A DNA stretch of 64,000 nt from CAXXOK01 sp963663285 (GTDB taxonomy: Bacteria; Bacillota; Clostridia; Christensenellales; Aristaeellaceae): the NCBI GenBank assembly GCA_963663285.2, contig CAXXNI010000002.1, positions 1,364,001-1,428,000 on the forward strand. Direction: 5' to 3'. The notes under the pieces were generated by a model. It saw nothing but the letters and a program-made list of their open reading frames with translations. It was not told where the DNA came from and did not search any database. The translations under genes and the position numbers were made by a program. The stretch's first letter is position 1. Every line of letters starts with the position of its first letter. This document shows positions 35,375-44,720 of the stretch, piece after piece.

Positions 35375-37096
35375 TTACGCCTTGACGGCTTTCTTAAAGC
35401 TGTCCTTCAAGCCAACGACACGGTTAAACACAGCGAGCTGCGCGGTAGAATCGGGGTCTTTGCAGAAATACCCCATCCGTAGGAACTGGTAGGTATCGCC
35501 CGGCTTCGCATCACCCAGCGATTTTTCCATATAGCCATGGCAGACTTCCAGGCTTTCCGGATTAAGCCGCTTTAGAAAGTCTTTTTTCTGCGAAGCCGCA
35601 GGCGCAGACGCATCTTCGGCGTCTTCCTGTTCGACTTCCGCGTTTTCTTCCATCAGCAGCGGCTCGTAGAGCCGGGCTTCCACAGGCAGGTTTTCCGCTG
35701 CGCTTACCCAGTGCAGCGTACCTTTTACCTTGCGTTTGGCACCTTCGCTGCCGTTGCGGCTGTCCATATCCACGGTGCAATATACACAGGTAACGTTGCC
35801 GTTTTCATCCTGATCGCAGCTGTCCGCCTTGATAATATAAGCGCTCTTCAATCGCACTTCTCCGCCAATAAAGAGGCGGAAGTACTTGCGGGCAGGCACT
35901 TCCATAAAGTCTTCCTGCTCAATGTACAATTCCTTCGTCATCACGCTGGTGTGGCCGCCCATTTCGGGGTGCGCGGGATGGTTTTCCATCGGCAATTCAT
36001 CCCGGAAATCCTCCGGCCAGTTCGTTAGCACCACTTTCAGCGGTTTGAGCACAGCCATGGCGCGGGGCACGGTTTCGCCCAAATCCTCACGCACGCAATG
36101 CTCCAGCAGCGCCAAATCCACCTCACTGTCCGCTTTGGCGACCCCGATGCGGTCAATAAAATCGCGGATCGCGGCAGGGGTATAGCCGCGTCTGCGCAGC
36201 GCGCACAGGGTCGGCATACGCGGATCGTCCCAGCCGGATACATAACCGCCCTCCACCAGCATACGCAGATAGCGCTTGCTCATAATGGTACGGGTCAGGT
36301 TTAAGCGGCTGAATTCGATCTGCCGCGGAGCGCTGGGCAGCATATTCTGGGCATGGTTTACCACCCAATCATATAGCGGGCGATGATCTTCATATTCCAG
36401 ACTGCACAGGCTGTGCGAAATCCCCTCCAGCGCATCGCCAATCGGATGGGCATAATCGTACATGGGGTAAATACACCATGTTTTTCCCGTACGGTGATGC
36501 TCCTTAAACAGGATGCGGTACATCGCCGGATCACGCATATTCATGTTAGGGCTGGCCATGTCAATCTTCATTCGGAGGATCAGGCTGCCTTCCGGGTGCT
36601 TGCCAGCCTTCATCTCTTCAAAAAGCCGAAGGCTCTCTTCTACAGGGCGGTCGCGCCATGGGCTGTTTTTGCCCGGCGCGGTGAGCGTGCCGCGGTAGGT
36701 ACGTACTTCCTCTGCCGAAAGCTCGTCCACATACGCCAGTCCGCGCTCAATCCAGTCCACTGCAATTTCGTAGCACTTGGGGTAATATTCGCTGGCAAAA
36801 AACAAGCCGCCTTTCCAGTCAAAGCCCAGCCAGCGGATATCTTCCATAATACCGTCGACAAATTCCGTTTCTTCCTTCGCGGGGTTGGTATCGTCAAACC
36901 GCAGATTGGTCAGTCCGCCAAAATGTTCGGCGGTCGCAAAGTTCGTTACCAGCGCCTTGCAGTGGCCAATATGCAAATAACCGTTGGGTTCCGGCGGAAA
37001 ACGGGTGTGCACGCTTTGGTAACGGCCGCTCTCCAAATCTTGCTGGATGAAATCCCAAATAAAATTGGTTTTTTTTGCGGTCGTTTCCATACCCAT
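35375..37096 (-). CDS. glnS: Glutaminyl-tRNA synthetase
   Basis: A 573-residue enzyme with the GlnRS form of the class Ib motifs: PPEPNGYLHIGHCKAL with HIGH at 42-45, and MSKR at 272-275. The two C-terminal beta-barrels (anticodon binding) are present, including YDWVVNHAQ and SEVDLALLEHCVREDL. It charges tRNA-Gln directly with glutamine. Many Firmicutes lack GlnRS and use GatCAB instead, so its presence is notable. An acidic insert (EENAEVEQEDAEDASAPAASQ) lies near residue 510. Its own promoter lies 50 bases upstream, divergent from the glycine cleavage operon. Confidence 0.97.
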   Translation of the reverse strand: MGMETTAKKTNFIWDFIQQDLESGRYQSVHTRFPPEPNGYLHIGHCKALVTNFATAEHFGGLTNLRFDDTNPAKEETEFVDGIMEDIRWLGFDWKGGLFFASEYYPKCYEIAVDWIERGLAYVDELSAEEVRTYRGTLTAPGKNSPWRDRPVEESLRLFEEMKAGKHPEGSLILRMKIDMASPNMNMRDPAMYRILFKEHHRTGKTWCIYPMYDYAHPIGDALEGISHSLCSLEYEDHRPLYDWVVNHAQNMLPSAPRQIEFSRLNLTRTIMSKRYLRMLVEGGYVSGWDDPRMPTLCALRRRGYTPAAIRDFIDRIGVAKADSEVDLALLEHCVREDLGETVPRAMAVLKPLKVVLTNWPEDFRDELPMENHPAHPEMGGHTSVMTKELYIEQEDFMEVPARKYFRLFIGGEVRLKSAYIIKADSCDQDENGNVTCVYCTVDMDSRNGSEGAKRKVKGTLHWVSAAENLPVEARLYEPLLMEENAEVEQEDAEDASAPAASQKKDFLKRLNPESLEVCHGYMEKSLGDAKPGDTYQFLRMGYFCKDPDSTAQLAVFNRVVGLKDSFKKAVKA

Positions 37097-37146
37097 GCGC
37101 CTTCCTTTCCTGGTCGTATTGCTTATGCAACCGACGGCATTCTGTC

Positions 37147-37175
37147 ATTATAAAACGAATCTCCGCTGTTTTCAA
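37147..37175 (-). promoter_or_regulatory. Promoter of glnS-gltX-leuS
   Basis: TTGAAA, a 17-base spacer and a perfect TATAAT on the minus strand. The leader to glnS is only about 45 bases, so there is no room for a T-box. Confidence 0.88.
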
Positions 37176-37254
37176 GGCCTGGAAAGCGGTTTGCCAATTT
37201 TCCCCGGTCTGCTGTACAAAAGGGCAAATCATTGCCCGGATTCGCAAGATTTCG

Positions 37255-37283
37255 TTGACTTTGCCGCTTGCCTGCCGTATACT
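37255..37283 (+). promoter_or_regulatory. Promoter of the glycine cleavage operon
   Basis: TTGACT, a 17-base spacer and TATACT, about 40 bases before the glycine riboswitch. Confidence 0.9.
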
Positions 37284-37323
37284 AGCCGTGACAAACGAAT
37301 AGCTACGCATTCGGTTGACGGTT

Positions 37324-37500
37324 TGGGGAGAGAGCGGACGCGTTTGAATATGCATCCGCCGCCGAAGGTGCAAGCCCGCACAAGCTCTCAGGCAAAAGGA
37401 CCCGGACCCGACGAAGCTCTGGAAAGCATATATGCACCGAAGAGGCAATCCGCACCTGGCAGGGCATGCGGTGAAACTTTCAGGTAAACGGACAGAGGCG
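37324..37500 (+). ncRNA. Tandem glycine riboswitch
   Basis: Two consecutive glycine aptamers. In the first, GAGAGC (37329-37334) pairs with GCTCTC (37384-37389), and it contains CCGAAGGTGCAAGCCCGCAC and CTCAGGCAAAAGGACC. In the second (from about 37413), GCTCTGGAAAG opens and the ACCGAAGAGGCAATC and CTTTCAGGTAAACGGACAGAG segments close it. The tandem form binds glycine and usually turns on glycine cleavage genes when glycine is abundant. It sits in the leader of gcvT, and a terminator hairpin follows at once. Confidence 0.96.
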
Positions 37501-37546
37501 CGAAAATATTAGCTGTATCAGCTATTTTTCGTGGCTCGTTTTTTTG
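37501..37546 (+). terminator. Riboswitch expression-platform terminator
   Basis: A 13-14-bp A/T-rich stem (37501-37515 with 37519-37531) is followed by TGGCTCG and seven T residues. It starts directly after the second aptamer, so glycine binding probably prevents its formation (ON switch). Confidence 0.8.
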
Positions 37547-37611
37547 TTCCGTTTGGTTGTCGGCAACCCGCTATGGCGGGCTGAACAGCCGCTGAAAGGA
37601 GTGATCGTTTC

Positions 37612-38712
37612 GTGATCGAAACGGAGATGCCGCTGCATACGCCGCTATACCGGCAGCATGTGCAAAACGGCGGGAAAATGGTTACCTTTGCAGGGTATTT
37701 ATTACCGGTTCAGTATGCCGCGGGTGTAATGAAAGAACATGCCGCCGTGCGGGAAAACGTAGGTTTATTTGATGTAAGCCATATGGGTGAAGTGCTTTTT
37801 ACAGGCAAAGACGCCCTAAGCAACATCCAACACCTGCTGTGCAACGACTATACCACCTTGCAGGATGGGCGTGTGCGCTATAGCCCCATGCTCAACGAGC
37901 AGGGCGGCGTGGTAGACGATGTACTGGTGTATCGCTTTTCTCCAGAGAAATACCTGATGGTTGTTAACGCAGCTAACCGCCATAAAGATGTAAAACACAT
38001 CTTAGGCGTGCAATTCGGTCAAGTGCAAATACAGGATGTATCCGACGCGTACTGCCAGCTGGCTTTGCAGGGGCCTAACGCCGAATCGGTGCTGAAAACA
38101 TTGCTCCCAGAGGAGCAGATACCCAAGAAGTATTATAGCTTCATCCCGGATGTTGACGTGCATGGCGTGCATTGCATTCTCAGCCGTACCGGATATACCG
38201 GTGAGGACGGATTTGAGCTGTATGCTGCCGCAGGCGATGCGTCGGCGCTTTTTGAAACACTGGCGGCGGCAGGCAAACCCTATGCCTTGCAGCTGTGCGG
38301 CCTGGCATGCCGAGACACCTTGCGTATGGAAGCCGCCATGCCGCTGTACGGGCACGAAATGGACGATACTGTCACCCCGCTGGAAACAGGCTTGGATCAC
38401 TTTGTAAAACTGACCAAACCGGAGTTTATCGGACGGGAGGCGCTGATTGCATCCGGCACACCAAAGCGCGCCCGTATCGGGCTGCATATGGTGGGGCGCG
38501 GAATCGCGCGAGAAAATTGTCCGGTATACAATGGCAATGCACAAATCGGACAAACAACCAGCGGTACCCATTGTCCCACCGTCGGCCCTGTGGCTATGGC
38601 GCTGGTCGCATGCCCAGCGCCCGTACCGGGAGACCGTGTCGATGTAGAGGTACGCGGCAGACGAATTGAGGCAGAAGTGGTTCCTCTTCCTTTTTATCAG
38701 CGTAAACGCTAA
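37612..38712 (+). CDS. gcvT: Glycine cleavage system T protein (aminomethyltransferase)
   Basis: A 366-residue T protein starting with GTG at 37612, with AAAGGAG upstream. Family motifs include the opening TPLYRQHVQNGGKMVTFAGYLLPVQY, VSHMGEVLFTG and LSRTGYTGEDGFELY, and the C-terminal barrel (TSGTHCPTVGPVAMALV). It transfers the methylene carbon from the aminomethyl-lipoyl H protein to tetrahydrofolate and releases ammonia. It is the first gene of the riboswitch-controlled operon. Confidence 0.97.
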   Translation: MIETEMPLHTPLYRQHVQNGGKMVTFAGYLLPVQYAAGVMKEHAAVRENVGLFDVSHMGEVLFTGKDALSNIQHLLCNDYTTLQDGRVRYSPMLNEQGGVVDDVLVYRFSPEKYLMVVNAANRHKDVKHILGVQFGQVQIQDVSDAYCQLALQGPNAESVLKTLLPEEQIPKKYYSFIPDVDVHGVHCILSRTGYTGEDGFELYAAAGDASALFETLAAAGKPYALQLCGLACRDTLRMEAAMPLYGHEMDDTVTPLETGLDHFVKLTKPEFIGREALIASGTPKRARIGLHMVGRGIARENCPVYNGNAQIGQTTSGTHCPTVGPVAMALVACPAPVPGDRVDVEVRGRRIEAEVVPLPFYQRKR

Positions 38713-38763
38713 GGCTTCGGATTGAACAAGCAAACTACCAACCTTTATGAGGAGGGCATTACG

Positions 38764-39138
38764 ATGGCAAATCAAGGCATCCGTATGTACACCAAAAGCC
38801 ACGAGTGGATTATTTTTGAGGACGATACTACCGCAACCATTGGTTTGACCGATCATGCGCAGGACGAATTGGGTGAATTGGTTTTTGTGAATCTGCCGCA
38901 GGTTGGCGACTCGGTTACAAAAGAAGAAAGCTTTGCCGATGTGGAAAGCGTAAAAACCGTCAGCGACGTATATTCGCCCGTCACCGGTACCGTCGCCGCC
39001 GTTAACGAAGAGCTGCTCGACGCACCGCAGAAGATTAACGAAGACGCGGAAGAAGCTTGGTTGGTGAAAGTAGAAGGTATTACCGATCAGGTCGAGCTGA
39101 TGGACGAAGCCGCTTATGAAGCGTTTATTGCTGAATAA
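38764..39138 (+). CDS. gcvH: Glycine cleavage system H protein
   Basis: A 124-residue lipoyl carrier starting at MANQG; the frame is open 14 codons further, but GAGGAGG sits correctly for the start at 38764. The lipoylated lysine is K64 in DVESVKTVSDVYSP. The rest (SHEWI, GLTDHAQDELGELVFVNLPQVGD) is typical. It shuttles the aminomethyl group between the P, T and L proteins. The K64 modification is supplied by the lplA gene in the same operon. Confidence 0.97.
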   Translation: MANQGIRMYTKSHEWIIFEDDTTATIGLTDHAQDELGELVFVNLPQVGDSVTKEESFADVESVKTVSDVYSPVTGTVAAVNEELLDAPQKINEDAEEAWLVKVEGITDQVELMDEAAYEAFIAE

Positions 39139-39190
39139 ACCCTTTCTGTTTTCCGCAAATTGAAAAAACCGAATAGGTAAAGGAGCTTTT

Positions 39191-40513
39191 ATGAGCCATT
39201 ATCAACCGCATACCGGGGCGGAAACGCAGGCCATGCTGGATGTTTTGGGTCTGCCTGATACGAACGCCCTGTTTACCGATGTACCCAAAAGCGTACAGCT
39301 AACCCAGCCGCTGCCGCTTAGCAAGGGGCTTACTCAGTTTGAAACTCTGCGTGCCATGGAAACCCTTGCCGCACAGAATACCGCCTACAGCCTTACCCTG
39401 CGCGGCGCGGGCTGTTACGATCACTTCATCCCGCCGCTGGTCAGCCAGATTGCCGGGAAGGAAGAATTCGTAACCGCCTATACACCCTATCAGTCCGAGC
39501 TTTCGCAGGGGATACTGCAAAGCATCTTTGAGTATCAAACCTTGATTTGTGAGTTGACCGGCATGGATGCCAGCAACGCGGGCGTATACGACGGCGCCAC
39601 CGCGGCAGCCGAAAGCGCTGTCATGTGCCGGGAGCGCAGCCGCAGCGTTACACTGGTCAGCGCAACCGTACATCCGGATACGCTGGCCGTTATGCGTACC
39701 TATTGTTATGGCACCGGGCACGAGCTGCGCATTGTACCCTGTGAAAACGGCGTAACCAGCCTGTCCGCCCTGCGTGCTATGCTGTCGGACGACATTTCCG
39801 GCGTATACATTCAACAGCCGAACTTCTTCGGCCAACTGGAAGATACAGCCGCGCTGTTTGCCGCCGCGAAAGAATCGGGAGCCAAGTGCATACTGGGACA
39901 AAACCCCATGACCTTTGCGCTTTTACCCGGCGGTAACGAAGTGAATGCGGATATCGTGTGCGGGGATGTGCAGCCGTTTGGACTTCCCATGGCATACGGC
40001 GGCCCTTCGGCGGGCTATATCGCCACCACTACGGCGCTGCAGCGCAGGCTGCCGGGCCGTATCGTAGGCCAAACCAGCGATGCACAAGGCAGGCGCGCTT
40101 TTGTGCTCACCCTGCAAGCCCGCGAGCAGCATATTCGCCGGGAAAAAGCATCCAGCAATATTTGCAGCAATCAGGCGCATTGCGCGTTGACCGCATCGAT
40201 CTATCTTACCTATCTGGGCCTCAAGGGGCTTACCGCTGTCGCAGAGAATTGTTTGGCTGGTGCGCATGCGCTGGCAGATGCGCTATGTGCCATCCCCGGT
40301 GTGCACTTGCGGTACAGCGGCCCGTTCTTCCATGAGTTTGTAACCGACCTGCCCGTCTCACCGGAAAAGGTGGAAGCCGCTTTGGAAGCAGAAGGCATTT
40401 TAAGCGGTTTACCGTTAGCCGGAGGCATGCTGTGGTGCGTTACCGAAAAAGCCACGCAGGAACAGCTTGCCTATGTTGCAGCACTGGTAAAGGAGGCGTG
40501 CGCCCATGTTTGA
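39191..40513 (+). CDS. gcvPA: Glycine dehydrogenase (decarboxylating) subunit 1
   Basis: A 440-residue N-terminal subunit of the two-subunit P protein found in Firmicutes. Typical segments are RGAGCYDHFIPPLVSQI, EFVTAYTPYQSELSQGILQSIFEYQ and MDASNAGVYDGATAAAESAVM, with the substrate and cofactor-contact region TLQAREQHIRREKASSNICSNQA. It works with GcvPB to decarboxylate glycine with pyridoxal phosphate. It overlaps gcvPB by 8 bases. Confidence 0.97.
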   Translation: MSHYQPHTGAETQAMLDVLGLPDTNALFTDVPKSVQLTQPLPLSKGLTQFETLRAMETLAAQNTAYSLTLRGAGCYDHFIPPLVSQIAGKEEFVTAYTPYQSELSQGILQSIFEYQTLICELTGMDASNAGVYDGATAAAESAVMCRERSRSVTLVSATVHPDTLAVMRTYCYGTGHELRIVPCENGVTSLSALRAMLSDDISGVYIQQPNFFGQLEDTAALFAAAKESGAKCILGQNPMTFALLPGGNEVNADIVCGDVQPFGLPMAYGGPSAGYIATTTALQRRLPGRIVGQTSDAQGRRAFVLTLQAREQHIRREKASSNICSNQAHCALTASIYLTYLGLKGLTAVAENCLAGAHALADALCAIPGVHLRYSGPFFHEFVTDLPVSPEKVEAALEAEGILSGLPLAGGMLWCVTEKATQEQLAYVAALVKEACAHV

Positions 40514-41924
40514 AACCGTAAAGCTCAGTTTTGAAAAGAGCATTCCCGGTCGGGGAAGCGAAGTCATTCCCGCCCCTGCCGTCCCCTACACTCAGCTGCC
40601 GAATCATTTCCTGCGTAAAAAACCGCCCATATTGCCGGAATTGGCCGAATCGGATGTGGACCGTCATTACACACAGCTGGCGCACCGTGCTTTCGGCGTC
40701 AACTGTGGGTTTTACCCGCTGGGCAGCTGCACCATGAAGTATAACCCTGCCGTAAACCATACTGCCGGTATGCTGCCCGGCTTTACCAATGTGCATCCGC
40801 TCGCGCCCGCACAGGCCACCCGGGGCTGCCGTGCTGTTATGGAGCAGCTGAGTGAAAGCCTGTGCACCATTACCGGCATGGATGCCTTCACGCTGCAACC
40901 CGCTGCCGGCGCACATGGCGAGTTTTTAGGCATGCTGCTGATGAAAACCTACCACGAAAAGCGCGGCGACACCAAGCGCACAAAGATGCTGGTGCCGGAT
41001 AGCGCGCACGGCACCAACCCCGCCAGTGCCGCCATGGCTGGTTTTCATGTCGTATGTGTACCCAGCCGTGCGGACGGATGCGTAGACTTGGATGCGCTGG
41101 CCGGACTGCTGGGCGACGATGTGGCGGGTATGATGATGACCAATCCCAACACACTTGGCTTGTTTGAGAAGGATATTCTAAATATCAGTCGAATGGTACA
41201 TGAAGCAGGCGGTTTGATGTACTATGACGGTGCAAATCTCAACGCCATTTTAGGACTGGCACGGCCGGGCGATATGGGCTTTGACGTTACGCATCTCAAC
41301 CTACACAAGACGTTTTCCACCCCGCACGGCGGCGGTGGCCCCGGCAGCGGTCCGGTGGGCGTAAAGGCGTTTTTGGCTCCCTATCTCCCGAAAACCGCCA
41401 GCGAAGCGCCGCACGAAGCCCTGCAAATGAAAGCTTTCTACGGTAATTTCTCCGTACTGGTAAAGGCGCTGGCCTATCTGCTTACCCTCGGTGCGGACGG
41501 TTTACGCGGCGTAGCCGAGCATGCAGTACTCAACGCCAACTATTTACTCAAGCGTCTTACAGACGCGGGCTTTACCCCGGCGTACAACGTACCTTGCATG
41601 CACGAGTTTGTTTTAACACTGCAAGACCTGAAGGCAACCTGCGGCGTCAGTGCGCTGGACATCGCCAAATCCATGATTGACTACGGTATCCATCCGCCGA
41701 CGATGTATTTCCCGCTCATCGTACACGAAGCGCTAATGTTCGAGCCGACCGAAACCGAATCGCGCGAAACGCTCGATCAGGCGGCGGATGTGCTGTCGGC
41801 CATTCTTAAGCAGGCACAGGAAGACCCGGACGCCATGCATACCGCACCCCATAGTGCTGTTATCGGCAGGCCGGATGAGGTGCAGGCCGCACGGAAACCA
41901 GTACTCCGCTGGCATCCCGCGTAA
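40506..41924 (+). CDS. gcvPB: Glycine dehydrogenase (decarboxylating) subunit 2
   Basis: A 472-residue subunit carrying the PLP lysine, K268 in THLNLHKTFSTPHGGGGPGSGP. HGEF, SAHGTNPASAAMAGF and the NCGFYPLGSCTMKYNP region are family motifs. It binds GcvPA to form the active glycine decarboxylase, which transfers the aminomethyl group to GcvH. Its start overlaps the end of gcvPA, indicating coupled synthesis of the two subunits. Confidence 0.98.
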   Translation: MFETVKLSFEKSIPGRGSEVIPAPAVPYTQLPNHFLRKKPPILPELAESDVDRHYTQLAHRAFGVNCGFYPLGSCTMKYNPAVNHTAGMLPGFTNVHPLAPAQATRGCRAVMEQLSESLCTITGMDAFTLQPAAGAHGEFLGMLLMKTYHEKRGDTKRTKMLVPDSAHGTNPASAAMAGFHVVCVPSRADGCVDLDALAGLLGDDVAGMMMTNPNTLGLFEKDILNISRMVHEAGGLMYYDGANLNAILGLARPGDMGFDVTHLNLHKTFSTPHGGGGPGSGPVGVKAFLAPYLPKTASEAPHEALQMKAFYGNFSVLVKALAYLLTLGADGLRGVAEHAVLNANYLLKRLTDAGFTPAYNVPCMHEFVLTLQDLKATCGVSALDIAKSMIDYGIHPPTMYFPLIVHEALMFEPTETESRETLDQAADVLSAILKQAQEDPDAMHTAPHSAVIGRPDEVQAARKPVLRWHPA

Positions 41925-42100
41925 GGCATTTCCCAAGCGCGTTGCCGTGTCAGCCGCAAACGATCTGAAACACCGGGAGCTCTGCTTCCCGTTTTAGGCG
42001 CTATCCTTTAGCGCGATCGCGCAACCTACCGTTGCGCGCCAATTCCGTGGCACCGGAAACCTTTTGGTTTCCGGCGCCCGATCTATCGGCGGTGAAACGG

Positions 42101-43162
42101 ATGATACGACGCACGGCATGCTTGATTGCCCGCGGTACAGACCCTTATCGCAATCTGGCGATTGAAAAACACCTGATGGATACGCTGCCTGATGAGACAG
42201 CGATCCTCTATTTATGGCAAAACGAACATACGATTGTTGTCGGCCGCAATCAGGACCCGCAGTACGAATGCAGGGTATCTGATTTTCTATCGTCCGGCGG
42301 CCGCATCGCCAAACGTCTCAGCGGCGGTGGTGCGGTCTATCACGATTTAGGCAATTTGAACTTTACGTTTGTCATGCCGAAAACAGCCTTTGACGTTCAG
42401 CGCCAGCTGTCCGTGATCCGTTATGCCCTTTCCTCCTTCCAGTTGAATGCTTGTCACAGCGGCCGAAACGACTTACTCGTCGACGGCCGGAAGTTCAGCG
42501 GAAACGCGTTTTACAAATCCGGCCACAGCGCCTATCACCACGGAACGCTATTGGTTAACAGCAATATGGAAGTTATGTCACAGTACCTAACGGCTAACCG
42601 CAGTAAACTGCAGGCACACGGCGTGAAAAGCGTAGCCTCCCGTGTAGTGAATCTGCAAAGCCTCGCGCCTGAATTAACTGTTCCGGCACTGGAACAGGAA
42701 TTATATAACGCTTTTTCTGCCGTTTACCGCAGTGAACCGGTTGTGCTGGACGAGCGGATGCTCGATCAACCCACCCTATCTATGTTGACTGCGCAGTTTT
42801 CGGAAAATCAATGGATTTTCCCCAAATCCCTCCCCTATACCTTTGATGTATCGGAGCGGTTCCCATGGGGTGGTGTAACAGTGAAACTATTGGTGGAGGA
42901 AGGCGTAATCCGTGCGGCGCGTTTGCTGACCGATGCCATGGAGGCAGACTTGTTTTCCATGCTGGAGCAGACACTGACCAATTGCCCCTATTTGATTTCC
43001 GCGATCAACGGACGGCTGAAACAGCGCATGGAGTTATTGCGCGGGCAGCAGTTGATGCAGATGACCAACGATATTTCCGTATTGATTTGCGGACGGATAC
43101 GTGAGCTGGACCGTACCACGCGCCACGAGCCTGCTGATACGGAAAACAGCCAAAACCGCTGA
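42101..43162 (+). CDS. lplA: Lipoate-protein ligase
   Basis: A 353-residue LplA starting at MIRRTACL; the frame is open 23 codons further but without a ribosome site. The N-terminal catalytic domain has NEHTIVVGRNQDPQYEC, RLSGGGAVYHDLGNLNFTF and the lipoyl-AMP lysine in DGRKFSGNAFY. A C-terminal LplA-C domain is included, so it should both activate lipoate and transfer it. It loads exogenous or recycled lipoate onto GcvH K64. About 175 bases separate it from gcvPB with no terminator seen, so it probably belongs to the operon. Confidence 0.95.
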   Translation: MIRRTACLIARGTDPYRNLAIEKHLMDTLPDETAILYLWQNEHTIVVGRNQDPQYECRVSDFLSSGGRIAKRLSGGGAVYHDLGNLNFTFVMPKTAFDVQRQLSVIRYALSSFQLNACHSGRNDLLVDGRKFSGNAFYKSGHSAYHHGTLLVNSNMEVMSQYLTANRSKLQAHGVKSVASRVVNLQSLAPELTVPALEQELYNAFSAVYRSEPVVLDERMLDQPTLSMLTAQFSENQWIFPKSLPYTFDVSERFPWGGVTVKLLVEEGVIRAARLLTDAMEADLFSMLEQTLTNCPYLISAINGRLKQRMELLRGQQLMQMTNDISVLICGRIRELDRTTRHEPADTENSQNR

Positions 43163-43205
43163 ATAAGACTCTCTCTTCGTTACAACAACAGAACAGGAGT
43201 TTACC

Positions 43206-44582
43206 ATGTTTGATATCATCATCATCGGCGGCGGCCCCGGCGGGTATGCCGCGGCGGAGTACGCTGCCGAAAAAGGTTTATCAGTCGCATTGGTAGAGCG
43301 CAGCCGTCTTGGCGGCACCTGCCTGCATCACGGCTGTATCCCCACCAAAGAATACTTACACGCTTCGCAGGTGGCCAGCGAAGCGGAAACCATCATGCCC
43401 GGCGCGATAGCCGCTTTTAACTGGCAAGCTATGTATGCCCATAAAAATGCCCTTCTGGATACGCTGACCGGCGGCATTGCCACGCTGATGAAAGCACGCG
43501 GGGTAACCGTAGTACAAGGCACAGGCACTTTGATGAATGCCGCTTCCCCTTTCTCCGTCAAGGTTAGCAGCCCGGACGGTGAAAACAGCATACTGGAAGG
43601 AAAACATATTCTGCTTGCAACCGGAAGCGCCCCCGCACGCATCCCCGTACCTGGTTGCGACAGCCCCGGCGTATGGACCAGCGATGATTTGCTGGGCGAG
43701 GCCGGCGCCAAGCCCATAGGCAGTTTGCTTATCGTAGGGGGCGGCGTAATCGGGGTAGAAATGGCAAGTATCTATACCAAGCTGGGTACTGCTGTAACAG
43801 TTTTGGAAGCGGAAAAACGCTGTCTGCCCATGATGGATGCAGAGCTTTCCCGCAGTGCCGAAGCCTTGCTGAAATCCACAGGTGTAACCGTGCTGACCGA
43901 TGCACGGCTGACCGAAGTTGCTGCAACCGCTTCCGGTTTTGCTATACGCTATGAAAAAGGCGGCAAAGCAACAGAGGTAAATACTGATCATGTGCTGCTG
44001 GCAACAGGCCGCGTACCGGTTACAGAGGCTCTTTTTGCCCCGGATGTTGCCCCCGCTATGAACCGCCGCGCCATCGCTGTGGATACGCATTATGCCACCA
44101 GCATCGACGGCGTATATGCCATTGGGGATGTAAATGGGCTTATGCAGCTGGCTCACGCTGCTCACGCACAGGGTTTGGCTGCTGTAAGCCACATATTGGG
44201 CATTCCCGCGCCCATCAATACCGCTTTAGTACCCGCTTGTGTCTATACCGCTCCGGAAATTGCTTCCATCGGCCTTACACAGGACGAGGCAAAAACGCAG
44301 GGGATTGCTGTGGTCACGGGGAAAGCGCTGACCACACAGAACGCGAGAACCCTGATTGACGGGCTCGGGCGCGGATTTATCAAGTTGTTGTTCGATAGCC
44401 AGACACGGAAATTGCTGGGTGCGCAGCTCTTCTGTGGCCGCGCAACCGATATCATCGGTGAGTTGACACTTGCCATAGCGCATGGTATGACAGCTGAAGA
44501 TTTACTTATCCCCTTGCGTGCGCACCCCACCTTTGAAGAATCCATCACCGCGGCAGTACAAGCAGCAAAGTTTCCACAATAG
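43206..44582 (+). CDS. lpdA: Dihydrolipoyl dehydrogenase (glycine cleavage L protein)
   Basis: A 458-residue FAD disulphide oxidoreductase. The FAD motif is GGGPGGYAAAEYAAEKG (residues 8-24), and the redox pair is C39 and C44 in GGTCLHHGCIPTK. The NAD motif is IVGGGVIGVEMASIYTKLG, and the C-terminal dimer domain has HAHPTFEES-like RAHPTFEESI, giving the catalytic His. It reoxidises dihydrolipoyl-GcvH to make NADH. It ends the operon; a terminator follows after about 110 bases. Confidence 0.97.
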   Translation: MFDIIIIGGGPGGYAAAEYAAEKGLSVALVERSRLGGTCLHHGCIPTKEYLHASQVASEAETIMPGAIAAFNWQAMYAHKNALLDTLTGGIATLMKARGVTVVQGTGTLMNAASPFSVKVSSPDGENSILEGKHILLATGSAPARIPVPGCDSPGVWTSDDLLGEAGAKPIGSLLIVGGGVIGVEMASIYTKLGTAVTVLEAEKRCLPMMDAELSRSAEALLKSTGVTVLTDARLTEVAATASGFAIRYEKGGKATEVNTDHVLLATGRVPVTEALFAPDVAPAMNRRAIAVDTHYATSIDGVYAIGDVNGLMQLAHAAHAQGLAAVSHILGIPAPINTALVPACVYTAPEIASIGLTQDEAKTQGIAVVTGKALTTQNARTLIDGLGRGFIKLLFDSQTRKLLGAQLFCGRATDIIGELTLAIAHGMTAEDLLIPLRAHPTFEESITAAVQAAKFPQ

Positions 44583-44696
44583 TTATACATGGTTAAGCCA
44601 ATGGCCAACCCGGTGGTTTCCATAGCGTCTGCAAGATGAACCTACCGGCCATACGCAAAGCACATTGTTTAGATTGAAAAACGCATCCCTTATTCA

Positions 44697-44720
44697 GGCC
44701 GCCGTAAAGGCGGTCTTTTC
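44697..44720 (+). terminator. Terminator after lpdA
   Basis: A 7-bp GC-rich stem (44697-44703 with 44709-44715, one G-U) is followed by TTTTC. The stem is short but well placed for the end of the glycine cleavage operon. Confidence 0.6.

Noticed and set aside
37097..37146. A T-box leader for the tRNA synthetase operon
   Set aside because: The promoter leaves only about 45 bases of leader, too short for a T-box.
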